From positions 1 to 7,022 of the forward strand of contig JANXOO010000697.1 in NCBI GenBank assembly GCA_025353525.1: a stretch of 7,022 bases of DNA, written 5' to 3'. The position numbers were made by a program, and so were the translations under genes. The notes under the pieces were generated by a model. It did not search any database, was not told the origin of the DNA, and saw only the letters and a list, made by a program, of their open reading frames with translations. Shown in pieces: positions 6,442 to 7,022 of this stretch (positions are counted from its first letter, which is position 1; each line of letters begins with the position of its first letter). This DNA comes from Schlesneria sp. (GTDB lineage: Bacteria; Planctomycetota; Planctomycetia; Planctomycetales; Planctomycetaceae).

Positions 6442-7022
6442 CCGCACTACGAATCCTGATCGCCGATGACGAACAGCCCGCTCGCTTCGCCTTGCGTCGA
6501 GCACTCACACATCCCGATTACGAAATCATCGAAGCAGCCGACGGACAGATCGCGCTGGAAATGTTGCGAACTGAACTTCCCGATCTGGTGTTTCTCGATC
6601 TGCAAATGCCGAAACTTGGCGGAGTCAACCTGCTGCGAGAACTCGGTCATGTCCCGAGCGGTTGTGAGATCATCGTACTGACCGCGAACGACAATGTCGC
6701 CACCGCCGTTGAGTGTATTCGGCTGGGCGCATCAGATTATATCTCGAAGCCCTACGAGATCGAGCAAATCAGGTCGATCGCCAGACGAGTCGCCAGCCGA
6801 CTGGAATTGCAGCGTCGCGTGACCGATCTGCAATTCAGGCTTGAAACGCAAACCGGATGCGGTGCGATCATCGGCGTCAGTCGGCCCATGCGGCAACTGT
6901 TCGAACAAATGACCAGGGCATCGCGTTCGTTTGCCGACGTATTGATTCGAGGTGAAACCGGAACCGGCAAAGAACTGATCGCTCGTGAAATTCACCGGCA
7001 AAGCGAGCGGGCGGCTGGTCCG
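6438..7022 (+). CDS. NtrC-family sigma-54-dependent response regulator (3' partial)
   Basis: The window holds the first 195 codons with no stop; the gene runs off the right edge. The receiver domain covers residues 5-118, with acidic pair D10/D11, phosphoacceptor D54 (VFLDLQMPKLGG), T82 and K104 (ISKPYE), all the residues needed for phosphorylation. A linker helix (about 112-138) leads to the AAA+ domain, which begins IIGVSRPMRQL (144-154) and shows the Walker A motif GETGTGKE (172-179), followed by LIAREIHRQS. This is the signature of bacterial enhancer-binding proteins, usually 440-480 residues with a C-terminal helix-turn-helix. The GAFTGA loop, Walker B and DNA-binding domain lie beyond the window, so sigma-54 contact cannot be confirmed here. 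Phosphorylation by the overlapping kinase should trigger oligomerisation and activation of sigma-54 promoters. Targets are unknown; the upstream pspA operon is a plausible one. Confidence 0.96.
   Translation, partial: MTALRILIADDEQPARFALRRALTHPDYEIIEAADGQIALEMLRTELPDLVFLDLQMPKLGGVNLLRELGHVPSGCEIIVLTANDNVATAVECIRLGASDYISKPYEIEQIRSIARRVASRLELQRRVTDLQFRLETQTGCGAIIGVSRPMRQLFEQMTRASRSFADVLIRGETGTGKELIAREIHRQSERAAGP

Overview
The window looks like a piece of a Planctomycetota chromosome. This is an inference from three things: the codon style (moderately GC-rich, heavy use of CGA, TCG, GAA and CTG), a very large polytopic membrane protein of unknown function, and an intergenic palindrome built on an AAAGGGGGAC / GTCCCCCTTT core, which I associate with planctomycete genomes. 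No marker gene fixes the genus. All five genes are on the + strand. I see no tRNA, rRNA, CRISPR array or transposase gene.

Layout: (1) Positions 1-2832 hold the 3' part of a gene for a giant integral membrane protein. It is open at the left edge, so its true start lies outside the window. (2) Positions 2833-3059 are an intergenic stretch with two separate palindromic structures: a strong REP-like hairpin (2862-2926) and a smaller palindrome cluster (3011-3031) just ahead of the next gene's ribosome binding site. (3) Positions 3060-3734 encode a PspA/IM30 (phage shock protein A) homologue. (4) Positions 3774-4292 encode an unrecognised 172-residue protein with a cysteine cluster and a GTG start. 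(5) Positions 4342-6441 encode a membrane-bound sensor histidine kinase with an N-terminal multi-pass region, a GAF-like domain and an NtrB-type kinase core. (6) From 6438 to the right edge runs an NtrC-family response regulator, cut off just after the Walker A motif of its AAA+ domain.

Genes 3-6 have gaps of 39 nt, 49 nt and a 4-nt ATGA overlap, so they probably form one operon. The kinase and regulator are a cognate pair, translationally coupled. PspA is a membrane-stress effector whose classical regulation in enterobacteria uses a sigma-54 activator (PspF). Finding pspA in apparent operon with a membrane sensor kinase and a sigma-54-type activator suggests a planctomycete envelope-stress circuit wired through a two-component system rather than through PspF/PspB/PspC. 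That functional link is inference from gene order. No convincing sigma-54 promoter was found upstream of pspA in this window, and the GAFTGA motif of the regulator lies beyond the right edge.
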